Shown: positions 12,564 through 22,718, counted from the first letter of the stretch. The stretch is DNA of 64,000 nt from Demequina sp. NBRC 110053 (GCF_002090095.1 NZ_BBRJ01000003.1:1-64000), one strand, 5' to 3'. A program made the numbers and translations. The notes: generated by a model not told the origin, from the letters alone.

Positions 12564-13733
12564 GTGACGAATCTTCGACTGTTCACCTCCGAGTCCGTGA
12601 CCGAGGGCCACCCCGACAAGATCTGCGACCAGGTGTCGGACGCCATCCTCGACGAGATGCTGCGCCTGGACCCGGCGTCCCGCGTCGCCGTGGAGACCAT
12701 GGTCACCACGGGCCTGGTCCACGTCGCAGGCGAGGTCTCGACCGAGGCGTACGTCGACATCCCCGGCACCATCCGCGAGGTCGTCACGAGCATCGGCTAC
12801 ACGTCCTCACGGGACGGCTTCGACGGTGACTCGTGCGGCGTCTCGGTGTCGATCGGCGAGCAGAGCCCTGACATCTGGCAGGGCGTGGGGAGCGCCACCG
12901 ACAGCGACGGGAGCGAGCTCGGCGCGGGCGACCAGGGTCTGATGTTCGGCTACGCCTGCCGCGACACCCCCGAGCTGATGCCGCTGCCCATCGCGATGGC
13001 TCACCGGCTCACCCAGCGGCTGGCGCAGGTCCGCAAGGACGGCGTGGTCGAGGGGCTGCGTCCGGATGGCAAGGCCCAGGTGACCATCGGCTACGACGGC
13101 GACGTCGCGCGCACGGTCGACACCGTGGTCGTGTCGAGCCAGCACGCGGAGGGCATGGACATCGCCGACCTGCGTGCGCAGCTCGAGGCCGAGGTGATCG
13201 CGCCGGTGCTCGCCGGCTTCGAGCTCGACGCGACGGGCCACCGCTCGCTCATCAACCCAACCGGCAAGTTCGAGATCGGCGGCCCCAAGGGCGACGCCGG
13301 GCTGACGGGGCGCAAGATCATCGTCGACACGTATGGCGGCATGGCCCGCCACGGCGGCGGAGCGTTCTCGGGCAAGGATCCGTCCAAGGTCGACCGCTCG
13401 GCTGCGTACGCGATGCGGTGGGTCGCCAAGAACGTCGTCGCCGCCGGGCTGGCCGATCGCTGCGAGGTGCAGGTCGCGTATGCGATCGGCACGTCGCGTC
13501 CCGTGGGCCTCTACGTCGAGACGTTCGGGACGGAGACGGTCGACCGCGATCGCATCGTCGCCGCCATCCGGGACACCTTCGACCTGCGCCCCACGGCGAT
13601 CATCGAGGCACTGGATCTGCGTCGTCCCATCTACCGTCAGACCGCTGCGTACGGGCACTTCGGGCGCGAGCTCGACGCCTTCACGTGGGAGCGCACGGAC
13701 CGCGCGGAGGCGCTCGCCGCGGCGTGCGCATAG
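12564..13733 (+). CDS. metK: S-adenosylmethionine synthase
   Basis: Makes SAM from methionine and ATP; 389 residues. HPDK at 16-19, [12 protein letters not shown], and the P-loop-like [16 protein letters not shown] are all present. The open frame extends far upstream (to 11931), but the family N-terminus ([18 protein letters not shown]) fixes the start at GTG 12564. No ribosome binding site precedes it; the -10 spacing points to a leaderless mRNA. Confidence 0.97.
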   Translation: MTNLRLFTSESVTEGHPDKICDQVSDAILDEMLRLDPASRVAVETMVTTGLVHVAGEVSTEAYVDIPGTIREVVTSIGYTSSRDGFDGDSCGVSVSIGEQSPDIWQGVGSATDSDGSELGAGDQGLMFGYACRDTPELMPLPIAMAHRLTQRLAQVRKDGVVEGLRPDGKAQVTIGYDGDVARTVDTVVVSSQHAEGMDIADLRAQLEAEVIAPVLAGFELDATGHRSLINPTGKFEIGGPKGDAGLTGRKIIVDTYGGMARHGGGAFSGKDPSKVDRSAAYAMRWVAKNVVAAGLADRCEVQVAYAIGTSRPVGLYVETFGTETVDRDRIVAAIRDTFDLRPTAIIEALDLRRPIYRQTAAYGHFGRELDAFTWERTDRAEALAAACA

Positions 13734-13746
13734 GACGCTCGCTGTG

Positions 13747-15939
13747 ATGGAGCGTGGCGCTCTGCCGCACGACGGCGACGCGCTGCGACACGCGGACGGA
13801 TCCGGCCGCGGGGCCGGTGATGCCGACGTGAGCGTGCCCGTCGACACCCCGGGTTCGGAGGCGTTGTTCGATCTCGCGGCGCCCGATCTCTCACCCGCGC
13901 GCGCGCCCAGCGACGGCGCTGCCGCCAGGGCCACGGCCGAGGCCGTCGAGGCCGGCGCGGTCGCGACCGTCTGCATCGACAGTCCGCTGCCGCACCTGGA
14001 CCGACCCTTCGACTACATCATCCCCTCGCGCCTGCGAGACCAGGTCGCGGTCGGCACCCGGGTGCGCGTCCCCTTCCGCGGGTCGCTCACCAGCGCGGTC
14101 GTGACGGATGTGGGCTCCGGCAGCGGCTTCGAGGGCACCCTGAGCCCTCTCCGCACGGCGGCGGCCCGTCCCAGCACCACCGCGGAGGGCATCGCGCTCG
14201 CGCGCCGCGTCGCCCGCCGCTACGGCGGGTCGCTGTGGGACGTGCTGCGGCTCGCGATGCCGCCGCGCGCGGCGTCGGTCGACAAGCGCGCGTGGGAGGG
14301 GGACAGCGTGGACGCGGCGGTGGCGGCGCTGCAGCCGGAGTACGCCGCGGCCGCAGAGCGGTCGCGGGCGGAGGATCCCGAGAGTGCGCGCTCGCTCGCC
14401 GGCGAGCTGGCCTCCCTGGCCTCGGGCGACCGGATCGTCTGGCAGGCGCTGCCCGAGACGTCACCTCGCGCATCGGCGCCCGTGCATGCGCTGGTGAGCG
14501 CAGCCCTGACCGTCGTCGCCGACGCCGACCCCAGTGAGCCAGCGGGCGCATCGGCGATCGTGATCGTGCCCGACGCGCGAGCCCTGGCGGCCGTGCTCGC
14601 CGAGTTAGAACGGCTCGGCCTGCGCCGGTGGACGTCGCGGTCGGGCGGTCACGTCGCAGTGCTCGACCACGATGACGGCCCCGCGACGAGGTACGGCTCC
14701 TACCTCGCCGCGCTGCACGGCCACGCGCGCATCGTGCTGGGCACGCGGCCCACCGTGATGCAGCCCGTCCCGCGCCTGGGGCTCATCGCGGTGTGGGACG
14801 AGGCCAATGGCGTCTACGAGGACCCGCACGCTCCCTATCCGCACGCCAGGACCGTCGCCGCCATGCGCGCCGAGGACGGCGCGGGCATGCTGCTCGGCGG
14901 GTACGCGCTGAGCGCCGAGGCCGTCGCGCTGACGGCACGCGGCTGGGCACGGCTGCTGCTGCCGGAGCCGACGTCGGTGCGGGCGAGCGCGCCCGCGATC
15001 GAGCTCGTCACGCCCGAGCGTCGCGACGCCGAGGGCGCGTCGGGCTGGCACTGGATGCCGGGCTCCGTCTGGCGGGATCTGAGGAAGGGGCTCGAGACGG
15101 GTCCGGTCGCCGTCGTGGTGCCCCGGACGGGCTACGTGCGCGCCGCCGCCTGCGCGCGCTGCGACGCGTGGGCCACCTGCCGGGAGTGCGACTCGCTTCT
15201 CATGGTGCCCGCCCACGCATCGGACCCTCAGTGCGTGGACTCTGGTCACGACCAGCCCGACTGGCACTGCCAGGACTGCCACGGATCCGCGCTCAAGCAG
15301 GTTCGGCAGGGAGCGGACCGCATCGGCGAGCAGCTCGCGCGGATGCTGGGCGACGTCCCCCTGACCGTGTCGACCGCGGCGGCGGGCGTGAGTGCGGACG
15401 GCTCCGTCACCGAGGGGGTCGTGCTCGCCACGCCAGGCGCGCTGCCGGCCGTCGCGGGCGGCTACGCGCACCTGGTCGTCCTCGACGCTGGCGTCGCTGC
15501 CGCCATGGCGCTCGGAGGCGAGCTGAATGCGCTGCGCTGGTGGCTCGGCGCCGCAGCCCTCGCCCGGCCGCGGCGCGACGGAGGACGGGTCTCGATCATC
15601 GGCGTGCTGCCACCGGCAGTCGAGGAGGCGCTCGTGACGTGGTCGCCGGCCGAGGCGGCGAGCGCCGAGGTCGCCGAGAGGGAGGCGCTCGGCCTGCCGC
15701 CGCATCGACGCCACCTCGCGGTCACCGGGGATGCGGGGCTCGTGGCGACCGCCGTCGAGCGCGTGGGTCGCGACCGCCGCGTGACCACCGTGCCCATCGA
15801 GGGCGGCTCCGGGCTGCTGGTGCCGCGAGCGCTCGCGCAGGACGCCATCGACGCGGTCCGCGCGCTCCAGCGGGAGGCCTCGCGCGAGGGGCGGGAGCTG
15901 CGCCTGCGCGTCGATGGGCCGCTGGTGCTGGCGCAGTGA
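13747..15939 (+). CDS. priA: PriA-like primosomal protein N' without helicase motifs
   Basis: 730 residues. The N-terminal 3'-DNA-binding domain (DSPLPHLDRPFDYIIP, residues about 78-93) and the zinc-binding cysteines (CARCD...CREC...CQDC, about residues 468-515) are kept. The Walker A GxGKT is absent, and the DEEH box reads DEAN near residue 350. Loss of ATPase motifs is a known feature of actinobacterial PriA, so this is a family trait and not decay of this copy. It may act as a DNA- and primosome-binding scaffold. Starts at ATG 13747, 13 nt after metK; the first about 70 residues are low-complexity and the true start may be a little later. Confidence 0.9.
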   Translation: MERGALPHDGDALRHADGSGRGAGDADVSVPVDTPGSEALFDLAAPDLSPARAPSDGAAARATAEAVEAGAVATVCIDSPLPHLDRPFDYIIPSRLRDQVAVGTRVRVPFRGSLTSAVVTDVGSGSGFEGTLSPLRTAAARPSTTAEGIALARRVARRYGGSLWDVLRLAMPPRAASVDKRAWEGDSVDAAVAALQPEYAAAAERSRAEDPESARSLAGELASLASGDRIVWQALPETSPRASAPVHALVSAALTVVADADPSEPAGASAIVIVPDARALAAVLAELERLGLRRWTSRSGGHVAVLDHDDGPATRYGSYLAALHGHARIVLGTRPTVMQPVPRLGLIAVWDEANGVYEDPHAPYPHARTVAAMRAEDGAGMLLGGYALSAEAVALTARGWARLLLPEPTSVRASAPAIELVTPERRDAEGASGWHWMPGSVWRDLRKGLETGPVAVVVPRTGYVRAAACARCDAWATCRECDSLLMVPAHASDPQCVDSGHDQPDWHCQDCHGSALKQVRQGADRIGEQLARMLGDVPLTVSTAAAGVSADGSVTEGVVLATPGALPAVAGGYAHLVVLDAGVAAAMALGGELNALRWWLGAAALARPRRDGGRVSIIGVLPPAVEEALVTWSPAEAASAEVAEREALGLPPHRRHLAVTGDAGLVATAVERVGRDRRVTTVPIEGGSGLLVPRALAQDAIDAVRALQREASREGRELRLRVDGPLVLAQ

Positions 15940-16229
15940 CCCGATCGAGCCCGTGACGCCCGCTGCACACGCTACGCGCTGGCGGTGTGCCGCGAGCCGT
16001 GCGCCGGCAGTGAGCCACACACTGGCCGTGAGCCGTGAGCCGTGAGCGGTGAGCCGGGGGCCGTGAGCGGCGCGGCGGCGGTGTGCCGCACGCCGACGGC
16101 GAGCGGTGCGCCGACGGCGAGCTCTATGCCTGCAGTGTGCCGTGCGCTGGCCGTGAGCGGCGCGGCGGCCATGAGCCGCCGGCTCTCGACGTGCCGGGCA
16201 CGCCCCTTCGCGCCGCCTACGATGGGCGC
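15940..16229. repeat. Repeat-rich gap between priA and fmt
   Basis: 290 bases with no credible gene. It contains runs of a 7-bp unit CCGTGAG (about 16026-16070) and two copies of an 18-bp unit beginning CGCCGACGGCGAG (16091 and 16109), plus further degraded copies of GTGAGC-type words. Open frames across it encode only Arg/Ala/His repeats. The fmt promoter lies at its right end. Confidence 0.75.
16218..16223 (+). promoter_or_regulatory. Leaderless -10 (TACGAT) for fmt
   Basis: TACGAT ends 6 nt before the ATG of fmt; there is no ribosome binding site, consistent with leaderless initiation. Confidence 0.6.
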
Positions 16230-17162
16230 ATGCGTCTGCTCTTCGCCGGGACACCTCAGATCGCGATCCCCAGCCTCGAGGCGCTCGCCGAGCGACACGA
16301 GATCGTCGCCGTGATCACGCAGCCCGACGCCCGCGGCAAGCGCGGACGTGCGCTGCATCCCTCGCCCGTCAAGGAGCTCGCGCTCGAGAGGGGCTGGCCG
16401 GTGCACACTCCTGAGACCGCGAAGGATCCCGCATTCGTCGCCGAGATGGCCGCGCTCGAGGCGGACGCGGCGGCCGTCGTGGCGTATGGCCAGATCCTGC
16501 GCCGCGAGCTCCTCGATGCGGCACGGCTCGGCTGGGTCAACCTCCACTTCTCCCTGCTGCCGGCGTGGCGAGGCGCCGCGCCTGTGCAGCGGGCCATCAT
16601 GGCCGGCGACGAGGTGACGGGCGCCTCCGCGTTCCTGCTCGACGAGGGTATGGACACGGGGCCGATCATCGGGACCGTCACCGAGCCGATCCGTCGCTCG
16701 GACACCGCTGGCACGCTGCTCGAGCGCTTGGGCGAGCTGGGCGCGCCGCTCCTGGTCCAGGCCATCGAGGCGCTGGGCTCCGGGGCCGCCGCGCCCCAGC
16801 CCCAGTCCGCGGACGGCGTCAGCCACGCCGCCAAGCTCTCTCGGGACGACGCCTACGTGCGCTGGGACCGTCCGGCCCACGTGGTCGACCGTCAGATCCG
16901 AGGCTGCACCCCCGCGCCGGGAGCGTGGACCACGCTGCCCGATGGGTCGCCGATGAAGCTCGGCCCGGTGAAGGTCCGCGAGGACCTGCCTGGCACGGTG
17001 CCGGGGCAGATCAGCGAGCACGGCGGCTCCGTCGTCGTCGGGACGGGCGGTCATCCGGTCGAGCTGTCCTGGGTGCAACCGTCAGGCAAGGGGCAGACCC
17101 CTGCCGACGCCTGGCGGCGCGGCGCGAGGCTGGACGAGCAGGCAGTGCTGGGAGACGCATGA
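16230..17162 (+). CDS. fmt: Methionyl-tRNA formyltransferase
   Basis: Formylates initiator Met-tRNA; 310 residues. The catalytic triad is visible as N104, H106 (VNLHFSLLPAWRG) and D142 (GMDTGP). The open frame runs upstream to 16083 through repeat DNA, but the N-terminus MRLLFAGTPQ fixes the start at ATG 16230. Overlaps rsmB by 4 nt (ATGA). Confidence 0.97.
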   Translation: MRLLFAGTPQIAIPSLEALAERHEIVAVITQPDARGKRGRALHPSPVKELALERGWPVHTPETAKDPAFVAEMAALEADAAAVVAYGQILRRELLDAARLGWVNLHFSLLPAWRGAAPVQRAIMAGDEVTGASAFLLDEGMDTGPIIGTVTEPIRRSDTAGTLLERLGELGAPLLVQAIEALGSGAAAPQPQSADGVSHAAKLSRDDAYVRWDRPAHVVDRQIRGCTPAPGAWTTLPDGSPMKLGPVKVREDLPGTVPGQISEHGGSVVVGTGGHPVELSWVQPSGKGQTPADAWRRGARLDEQAVLGDA

Positions 17163-18565
17163 GCAGGAAGAAGAACGCCGGTCGCAAGCCCGGTGGCCCG
17201 GCCCAGCGAGGCGGCGGGCGACCTTCCCCCGCCAGAGAGGCCGCCTTCCAGTGCATCGAGGCGGTGGCGTATGACGGGGCGTACGCCAACCTCGTCATGC
17301 CGGACATCGTTGCGAAGGCCGGCCTGGATGGGCGCGATGCCGGCTTCGCCACCGAGCTGGCCTACGGTGCCCTGCGCATGCAGCGGCTGTACGACGCCAT
17401 CATGGCGCACGCGGCCAAGCGCCCGGCAGAGTCGATCGACAACGCCGTCCGCATGACCCTGTGGCTCGGCCTCCATCAGGCACTGGCCATGCGGGTCCCA
17501 TCGCATGCGGCCGTCAACGAGACCGTCGACCAGACCCGACGGCACGCCGGCGCCGGCGCCGCCAAGTTCGCCAACGCGATCATGCGTCGCGCGACCGAGA
17601 AGGATCGCGACGCATGGGTCGCGACGGTCGCCGCCGGAACGTCGCGCGAGGCGCTCGGCGTGCGCCACTCGCACCCCGATTGGGTGACCGCCGAGCTCGA
17701 GCGAGCGCTCGAGGCAGACGGCCGCGCCGGGCAGATCGAGACGCTGCTGGCCTCGGACAACGAGCCCGCGCGGGTGACGCTCGTCGCGCGACCGGGGCTC
17801 ATCGACCGGGACACGCTCGCCCAGACAGTCGAGGGTGAGCCCGGCGAGCACTCCCCGTGGGCCGTCACGCTGCCGGGAGGTCGTCCTGGTGCGATCGCGG
17901 CGGTGAGCGACGCCACGGCCGCCGTCCAGGACGAGGGCAGCCAGATCGCAGCGGGCGCACTGGCCGCCGCGCGCGACATCGCGGCAGGGGAGCGGTGGCT
18001 CGACATGTGTGCGGGACCCGGCGGCAAGGCCGCCCTGCTGGGTGCGATCGCCGCCGAGCACGGCGCCTTCCTCGACGCCCTCGAGCTGCACCGTCACCGA
18101 GCGGACCTGGTGCGCCGCTCCGTCCGCGCCGTCCCCGACGGCGTCGTGAGCGTCCACGAGGGCGATGCGACGCGTTGGGGCGAGGACGCCGCCTACGACC
18201 GGATCATCCTCGACGCCCCGTGCACTGGCCTGGGCGCCCTGAGGCGGCGGCCCGAGGCGCGCTGGCGCCGAGGCCCCGGCGACGTCGCGCAGCTCGCGAG
18301 CCTTCAGCGCGACCTGCTGGCGAGAGCCGAGCTCCTGCTCGCTCCGGGCGGCCTGCTCGCCTACGTCACGTGCTCGCCGGTGTTGACCGAGACGCGCGAC
18401 ATCGTGGACGGCACGTCGCTTGGGGTCCTCGATGCGCGCGAGGCGGTGGGGAGCCTCACGGGAACGGATCCGAGCTCCTGGGGCGCCGGTCCACATGTCC
18501 AGCTCTGGCCGCACGCCCACGGCACGGACGCCATGTTCCTCGCCCTGCTCGAGCGACCGATCTGA
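17159..18565 (+). CDS. rsmB: 16S rRNA (cytosine-5) methyltransferase RsmB
   Basis: 468 residues: an N-terminal NusB-like RNA-binding domain (about 25-165) after a basic Lys/Arg/Gly-rich head, then a SAM-dependent methyltransferase with DMCAGPGGK and the two conserved cysteines C355 (DAPCTG) and C405 (YVTCSP), the latter the expected nucleophile. ATG start overlaps the fmt stop. The fmt-rsmB pairing is conserved across bacteria. Confidence 0.96.
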   Translation: MSRKKNAGRKPGGPAQRGGGRPSPAREAAFQCIEAVAYDGAYANLVMPDIVAKAGLDGRDAGFATELAYGALRMQRLYDAIMAHAAKRPAESIDNAVRMTLWLGLHQALAMRVPSHAAVNETVDQTRRHAGAGAAKFANAIMRRATEKDRDAWVATVAAGTSREALGVRHSHPDWVTAELERALEADGRAGQIETLLASDNEPARVTLVARPGLIDRDTLAQTVEGEPGEHSPWAVTLPGGRPGAIAAVSDATAAVQDEGSQIAAGALAAARDIAAGERWLDMCAGPGGKAALLGAIAAEHGAFLDALELHRHRADLVRRSVRAVPDGVVSVHEGDATRWGEDAAYDRIILDAPCTGLGALRRRPEARWRRGPGDVAQLASLQRDLLARAELLLAPGGLLAYVTCSPVLTETRDIVDGTSLGVLDAREAVGSLTGTDPSSWGAGPHVQLWPHAHGTDAMFLALLERPI

Positions 18566-18568
18566 GAG

Positions 18569-18587
18569 GGGTGCTCGCTCGGCACCC
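18569..18587 (+). terminator. Hairpin after rsmB
   Basis: Perfect 6-bp stem GGGTGC / GCACCC with a 7-nt loop, starting 4 nt after the rsmB stop; no T-tract. The next gene, rpe, has its own promoter. Confidence 0.45.
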
Positions 18588-18687
18588 AGCCCGCGCATCG
18601 GCCCTCGTGACGCGCATGCGCGACGTGGCTGCGAGGGAATTCAGCCCGCAGGGACGGCGCCCGAGCAGCCCGACGTCCAGCCGAGAC

Positions 18688-18693
18688 TAGGCT
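18688..18693 (+). promoter_or_regulatory. Leaderless -10 (TAGGCT) for rpe and the rib genes
   Basis: TAGGCT ends 7 nt before the ATG of rpe, and no ribosome binding site precedes the ATG. ribD overlaps rpe, so this promoter probably drives the riboflavin genes too. No FMN riboswitch can be seen. Confidence 0.65.
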
Positions 18694-18700
18694 CGATGCC

Positions 18701-19369
18701 ATGGGCATTCAGATCGCACCGAGCATCCTGGCCGCCGACTTCGCCAACCTCGAGCGGGACATCCTCGCCGTCGACAACGCCGACTGGCTGCACGTCGACG
18801 TCATGGACGCGCACTTCGTCCCGAACCTGACGCTGGGGCTGCCCGTCGTGGAGCGCATCGCTCAGATCGCGCCCATGCCGGTCGACACGCACCTCATGAT
18901 CGAAGATCCCGATCACTGGGCGCCTCAGTACGCGGAGGCGGGGGCGGCATCGGTCACGTTCCACCTCGAAGCAGCGCGCGACCCGGTGGCGATCGCGCGT
19001 GACCTGCGCCGGCTCGGGGCTCGCGCGAGCGTCGCGATCAAGCCGGGGACCGCGGTCGATCCGCTCCTCGACGTGCTGACCGAGTTCGACATGGTGCTCG
19101 TCATGACGGTCGAGCCGGGCTTCGGCGGCCAGGACTTCATGCCCGACATGCTCCCCAAGCTGCGCACCCTCCGAGAAGCCGCTGCGGAGCGCGACCACGA
19201 TCTGTGGCTCCAGGCCGATGGCGGCATCGCGCGCGACACGATCGCCGAGGCCTCGGCCGCGGGATGCAGCGTGTTCGTCGCGGGCTCGGCCGTGTACGGT
19301 GCCGACGATCGCCGCGCAGAGATCGAGGAGCTGCGGCGGATCGCGCGCGAGGCGCATGGCGATGGGTGA
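18701..19369 (+). CDS. rpe: Ribulose-phosphate 3-epimerase
   Basis: Interconverts ribulose 5-phosphate and xylulose 5-phosphate; 222 residues, normal length. TIM-barrel motifs [14 protein letters not shown] (residues 31-44) and [12 protein letters not shown] are complete, with the metal/acid-base aspartates. Its substrate ribulose 5-phosphate also feeds RibB, which suits its position at the head of the riboflavin genes. Confidence 0.97.
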   Translation: MGIQIAPSILAADFANLERDILAVDNADWLHVDVMDAHFVPNLTLGLPVVERIAQIAPMPVDTHLMIEDPDHWAPQYAEAGAASVTFHLEAARDPVAIARDLRRLGARASVAIKPGTAVDPLLDVLTEFDMVLVMTVEPGFGGQDFMPDMLPKLRTLREAAAERDHDLWLQADGGIARDTIAEASAAGCSVFVAGSAVYGADDRRAEIEELRRIAREAHGDG

Positions 19370-20405
19370 GTCGCCCGATCCTGAACGGCCCGGACGTCTG
19401 TCCACCGTGGACGCCATGGATCGTGCGGTGGCGATCGCGCACAGGGGACCTGCTCATGGTCCCAACCCGCGCGTCGGCTGCGTGCTGCTCGGGCCTGACG
19501 GCACGGTGCTGGGCGAGGGGTGGCATCGCGGCGCCGGAACGGCCCACGCCGAGGTCGCGGCGATCGCCGATGCGCGAGCTGGAGGCTTCGACCTGACCGG
19601 GTCCACTGCGGTCGTCACGCTCGAGCCGTGCAACCACACGGGACGCACGGGGCCGTGCGTGGACGCGCTCGCGCAGGCGGGCGTGGGAACCGTGGTGTTC
19701 GGGGTCACCGATCCGGGAGACGCCTCGAGCGGCGGAGCCGCCGCGCTCATCCGGCGAGGGATACCGGCTCGGCTCGAGCCCCACCCGGGAGCCCAGGTGC
19801 TCACTCGCCGTTGGGTGGCGTCGATGCGTCGAGGGCGCCCCTACGTGATCGCCAAATGGGCCTCGACTCTGGATGGGCGCATGGCTGCCGCGGACGGCAC
19901 GTCCTTCTGGATCACGGGGGAGGAGGCGCGGGAGCACGCGCATCGCGTGCGGGCCGAGGTGGATGCGATCGCCGTCGGCACCGGCACGGTGCTGACCGAC
20001 GACCCGGCGCTGACCGCGCGGCCCGGAGGCTCGCCCGCCGCTCATCAGCCCCTGCGCGTGGTCGTGGGGACGCGCGATACCGCAGGGCGCCGGGTGTGGG
20101 AGGGCGGTGGCGCCCTCGCGATCGCTTCGCACGACCCGGCCGTGGTGCTCGAGGAGCTGTGGGCGCGCGAGGCGCGCACGGTGATCGTCGAGGGGGGCCC
20201 CACGATGCTCACGGCCTTCCTTCGCGCGGGGCTGGTGGACGAGGTCCACGCCTACATCGCGCCGGCCCTCCTGGGAGCCGGCCCGACCGTGGTCGACGAC
20301 CTGGGAATCGGAACCATGAGAGATTCGTTGAGAGGTCAAGCAGTGACATCCGAGCGTCTGGGCGCGGATACCCTGATCACCGCGCTGCTGACGGAAGGAG
20401 TCTGA
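19362..20405 (+). CDS. ribD: Bifunctional diaminohydroxyphosphoribosylaminopyrimidine deaminase / reductase
   Basis: Second and third steps of riboflavin synthesis. 347 residues: N-terminal zinc deaminase with HAE at 62-64 and cysteines C90 and C99 ([11 protein letters not shown]), then the NADPH reductase domain (from about 150, [12 protein letters not shown]). Start: ATG 19362 overlaps rpe by 8 nt and has a CGAGG about 9 nt upstream; ATG 19356 is also in frame but badly spaced. Confidence 0.95.
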   Translation: MGESPDPERPGRLSTVDAMDRAVAIAHRGPAHGPNPRVGCVLLGPDGTVLGEGWHRGAGTAHAEVAAIADARAGGFDLTGSTAVVTLEPCNHTGRTGPCVDALAQAGVGTVVFGVTDPGDASSGGAAALIRRGIPARLEPHPGAQVLTRRWVASMRRGRPYVIAKWASTLDGRMAAADGTSFWITGEEAREHAHRVRAEVDAIAVGTGTVLTDDPALTARPGGSPAAHQPLRVVVGTRDTAGRRVWEGGGALAIASHDPAVVLEELWAREARTVIVEGGPTMLTAFLRAGLVDEVHAYIAPALLGAGPTVVDDLGIGTMRDSLRGQAVTSERLGADTLITALLTEGV

Positions 20406-20999
20406 GTGTTCACCGGCATCGTCGAGGCCGTCGGCATCATCGAAGAGGTGATCGACGACGGCGCCCGCTCGCGCCTGACCATCCGCTCCGACGGCTTCGG
20501 GAGCGACCTGGTCCACGGCGAGTCCATCTCTGTCGACGGCGTGTGCCTCACGGTCGCCGGGCAGGGCGAGGGCACCTGGGCCGCTGACGTCATGCGCATC
20601 ACGCGCACGACCACGACGCTGGGCCTGGCCGAGCGAGGGCGCGCGGTCAACCTCGAGCGAGCGCTCCGCGCGGACGGTCGCCTGGGCGGTCACATCATGC
20701 AGGGCCACGTCGACGGCCGGGCCGAGCTGATCGCTCGTGACTCGCAGGACGAGTGGGACGACTTCACCTTCGCGCTGCCAGCGGACCTGGTGCGCTACGT
20801 CGTGCCGAAGGGATCGATCGCCCTCAACGGCGTCTCCCTCACGGTGGCCGCGCTCGACGGCTCTCACGCCACGGTGTCGCTGATCCCTACGACGCTGTCC
20901 GACACGACGCTGGGAGCCCTGCGCACGGGCGACCTGGTCAACGTCGAGGTGGACGTGATGGGCAAGTACGTGGAGTCCATGCTGGCGGCCAGGTCATGA
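20406..20999 (+). CDS. ribE: Riboflavin synthase
   Basis: Dismutates two lumazines to riboflavin. 197 residues made of two lumazine-binding repeats (about 1-90 and 91-190), beginning with the invariant MFTGIVE. GTG start directly abuts the ribD stop, with GGAAGGAG inside the end of ribD. Overlaps ribBA by 4 nt. Confidence 0.96.
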   Translation: MFTGIVEAVGIIEEVIDDGARSRLTIRSDGFGSDLVHGESISVDGVCLTVAGQGEGTWAADVMRITRTTTTLGLAERGRAVNLERALRADGRLGGHIMQGHVDGRAELIARDSQDEWDDFTFALPADLVRYVVPKGSIALNGVSLTVAALDGSHATVSLIPTTLSDTTLGALRTGDLVNVEVDVMGKYVESMLAARS

Positions 21000-22237
21000 G
21001 CGCGGAGCTGGTGGCGCTGGTCGAGCGCGCCCTCGACGACCTGCGCGCCGGCAAGCCGGTGCTAGTCGCCGACTCGCACCACCGCGAGAACGAGGCGGAC
21101 TTCATCATGTCGGCCCAGACCACGACCACCGAGTGGGTCGCGTGGGGCATCCGGCACTCCTCGGGCTATCTGTGCGCCCCCATGACGGGGCCGCGAGCCG
21201 ACGCGCTCAACCTGCCGCTGATGGTGCCGAACAGCCAGGATCCTCGTCGCACGGCCTACACCGTGTCCGTCGACGCGACCACCGGAATCACGACCGGCAT
21301 CTCCGCCGCCGACCGGCACCGCACGCTGCAGGTGCTGGCAAGCGCGCATGCGACGGCCGACGACGTGATCCGGCCGGGTCACGTGCTGCCACTGCGAGCC
21401 GTGGCAGGGGGAGTGCTGCACCGGCCCGGCCACACCGAGGCGGCCGTCGACCTGTGCCGCCTCGCGGGCCTCGAGCCGGTGGGCGTGATCGCCGAGCTCG
21501 TCAACGACGACGGCACGATGATGCGGACCGGCGACGCTACCGCCGTCGCCGAGGCCGAGGGCCTCGTGTTCCTCACCATCGCGGACCTCATCGCCTACCG
21601 CCGCCACATCGATGACCTGCCAGCGCCAGTCGAGCCCGCCCCGCATCGAGTCGAGGCGTCGGGCGAGGCGCGGCTGCCGACCCGTCACGGTGAGGTCACG
21701 ATCAAGGCCTTTCGCGACGCACGCACCGGCGACGAGCACGTGGCGCTCACGGCGCCCACGCGGGGGAGCTCCACGCCCGTCGTGCGGGTCCATTCGGAGT
21801 GCCTCACGGGGGACGCCTTCGGGTCGCTGCGGTGCGACTGCGGGCCGCAGCTGGACGCCGCGATCGCTCGCGTGGCTGCCGAGGGTGGCGCCGTGGTCTA
21901 CCTGCGCGGACACGAGGGCCGCGGCATCGGCATCCTCGGCAAGGTCCAGGCCTACGCGCTGCAGGACGCCGGCAGGGACACGGTCGACGCCAATACCGAC
22001 CTGGGCTTCCCGGTGGACCGGCGCGAGTACGGCGCCGCCGCCGCCATCCTCCACGCGCTCGGGATGACGGAGGTGCGGCTGATGACCAACAACCCGTCCA
22101 AGGTCGAGGCCATGCGCGCATCGGGCATCACGGTGACCGAGCGGATCCCGCACCACTACGGGGAGCACCCTGAGAACGCCCAGTACCTGCGCACTAAGAT
22201 CGAGCGCATGGGACACCTCCTGGGAGACAACGCGTGA
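20996..22237 (+). CDS. ribBA: Bifunctional DHBP synthase / GTP cyclohydrolase II
   Basis: 413 residues supplying both branches of the pathway: N-terminal RibB (residues 1-200, RENEADF at the active site) makes the four-carbon unit from ribulose 5-phosphate; C-terminal RibA (from about 220) opens GTP, with the zinc cysteines in HSECLTGDAFGSLRCDCG near 266-283. ATG 20996 overlaps the ribE stop. A longer frame upstream is ribE shadow. Confidence 0.96.
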   Translation: MSAELVALVERALDDLRAGKPVLVADSHHRENEADFIMSAQTTTTEWVAWGIRHSSGYLCAPMTGPRADALNLPLMVPNSQDPRRTAYTVSVDATTGITTGISAADRHRTLQVLASAHATADDVIRPGHVLPLRAVAGGVLHRPGHTEAAVDLCRLAGLEPVGVIAELVNDDGTMMRTGDATAVAEAEGLVFLTIADLIAYRRHIDDLPAPVEPAPHRVEASGEARLPTRHGEVTIKAFRDARTGDEHVALTAPTRGSSTPVVRVHSECLTGDAFGSLRCDCGPQLDAAIARVAAEGGAVVYLRGHEGRGIGILGKVQAYALQDAGRDTVDANTDLGFPVDRREYGAAAAILHALGMTEVRLMTNNPSKVEAMRASGITVTERIPHHYGEHPENAQYLRTKIERMGHLLGDNA

Positions 22238-22701
22238 GCGGCGGCGGTGCACCCGCGATGACGGTCGACGGGCGGGGCCTGACGGTCGAGATCGTCGCGA
22301 GCCAATGGCACACCGACGTCATGGACGGACTCGTGGCGGGCGCCGTGCGGGCCGCGCAGGCCGCGGGCGCGACGCACCGGGTGACGCGCGTCGCGGGCGC
22401 GTTCGAGCTCACCGTGGTCGCGGAGCACCTCGCGCGCGGCGGTGCCGATGCGATCGTCGCCCTGGGCGTGGTCGTGCAGGGCGAGACCCCGCATTTCGAG
22501 TACGTGTGCGAGTCCGTCACCATGGGGCTCACCGACGTCGCGCGCGAGCACGCCGTCCCTGTCGGATTCGGCGTGCTCACCGTCGACGACGTCCAGCAGG
22601 CGCTCGATCGCGCCGGAGTCGAGGGCTCCAAGGAGGACAAGGGCGCCGAGGCCGTCGAAGCCGCGCTGTCCACCGCCCGCATCCTCGCCTCCCTGAGCTG
22701 A
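22234..22701 (+). CDS. ribH: 6,7-dimethyl-8-ribityllumazine synthase
   Basis: Penultimate step; 155 residues, forms the hollow lumazine synthase assembly. Motifs GAFELTVVAEHLA, ALGVVVQGETPHFEYV and the catalytic His in PHFE are present. GTG 22234 overlaps the ribBA stop; ATG 22258 is an alternative. Completes a ribD-ribE-ribBA-ribH set, so the cell can make riboflavin. Confidence 0.95.
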   Translation: MSGGGAPAMTVDGRGLTVEIVASQWHTDVMDGLVAGAVRAAQAAGATHRVTRVAGAFELTVVAEHLARGGADAIVALGVVVQGETPHFEYVCESVTMGLTDVAREHAVPVGFGVLTVDDVQQALDRAGVEGSKEDKGAEAVEAALSTARILASLS

Positions 22702-22718
22702 CCGCGTTCCCCACGGTT

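Noticed and set aside
16026-16126. CRISPR-like repeats
   Set aside because: Repeats are 7 and 18 bp, contiguous and without unique spacers; no cas genes in the window.
18588-18700. Possible FMN riboswitch for the riboflavin genes
   Set aside because: No FMN-box sequence is visible and rpe appears leaderless; ribD overlaps rpe with no gap.
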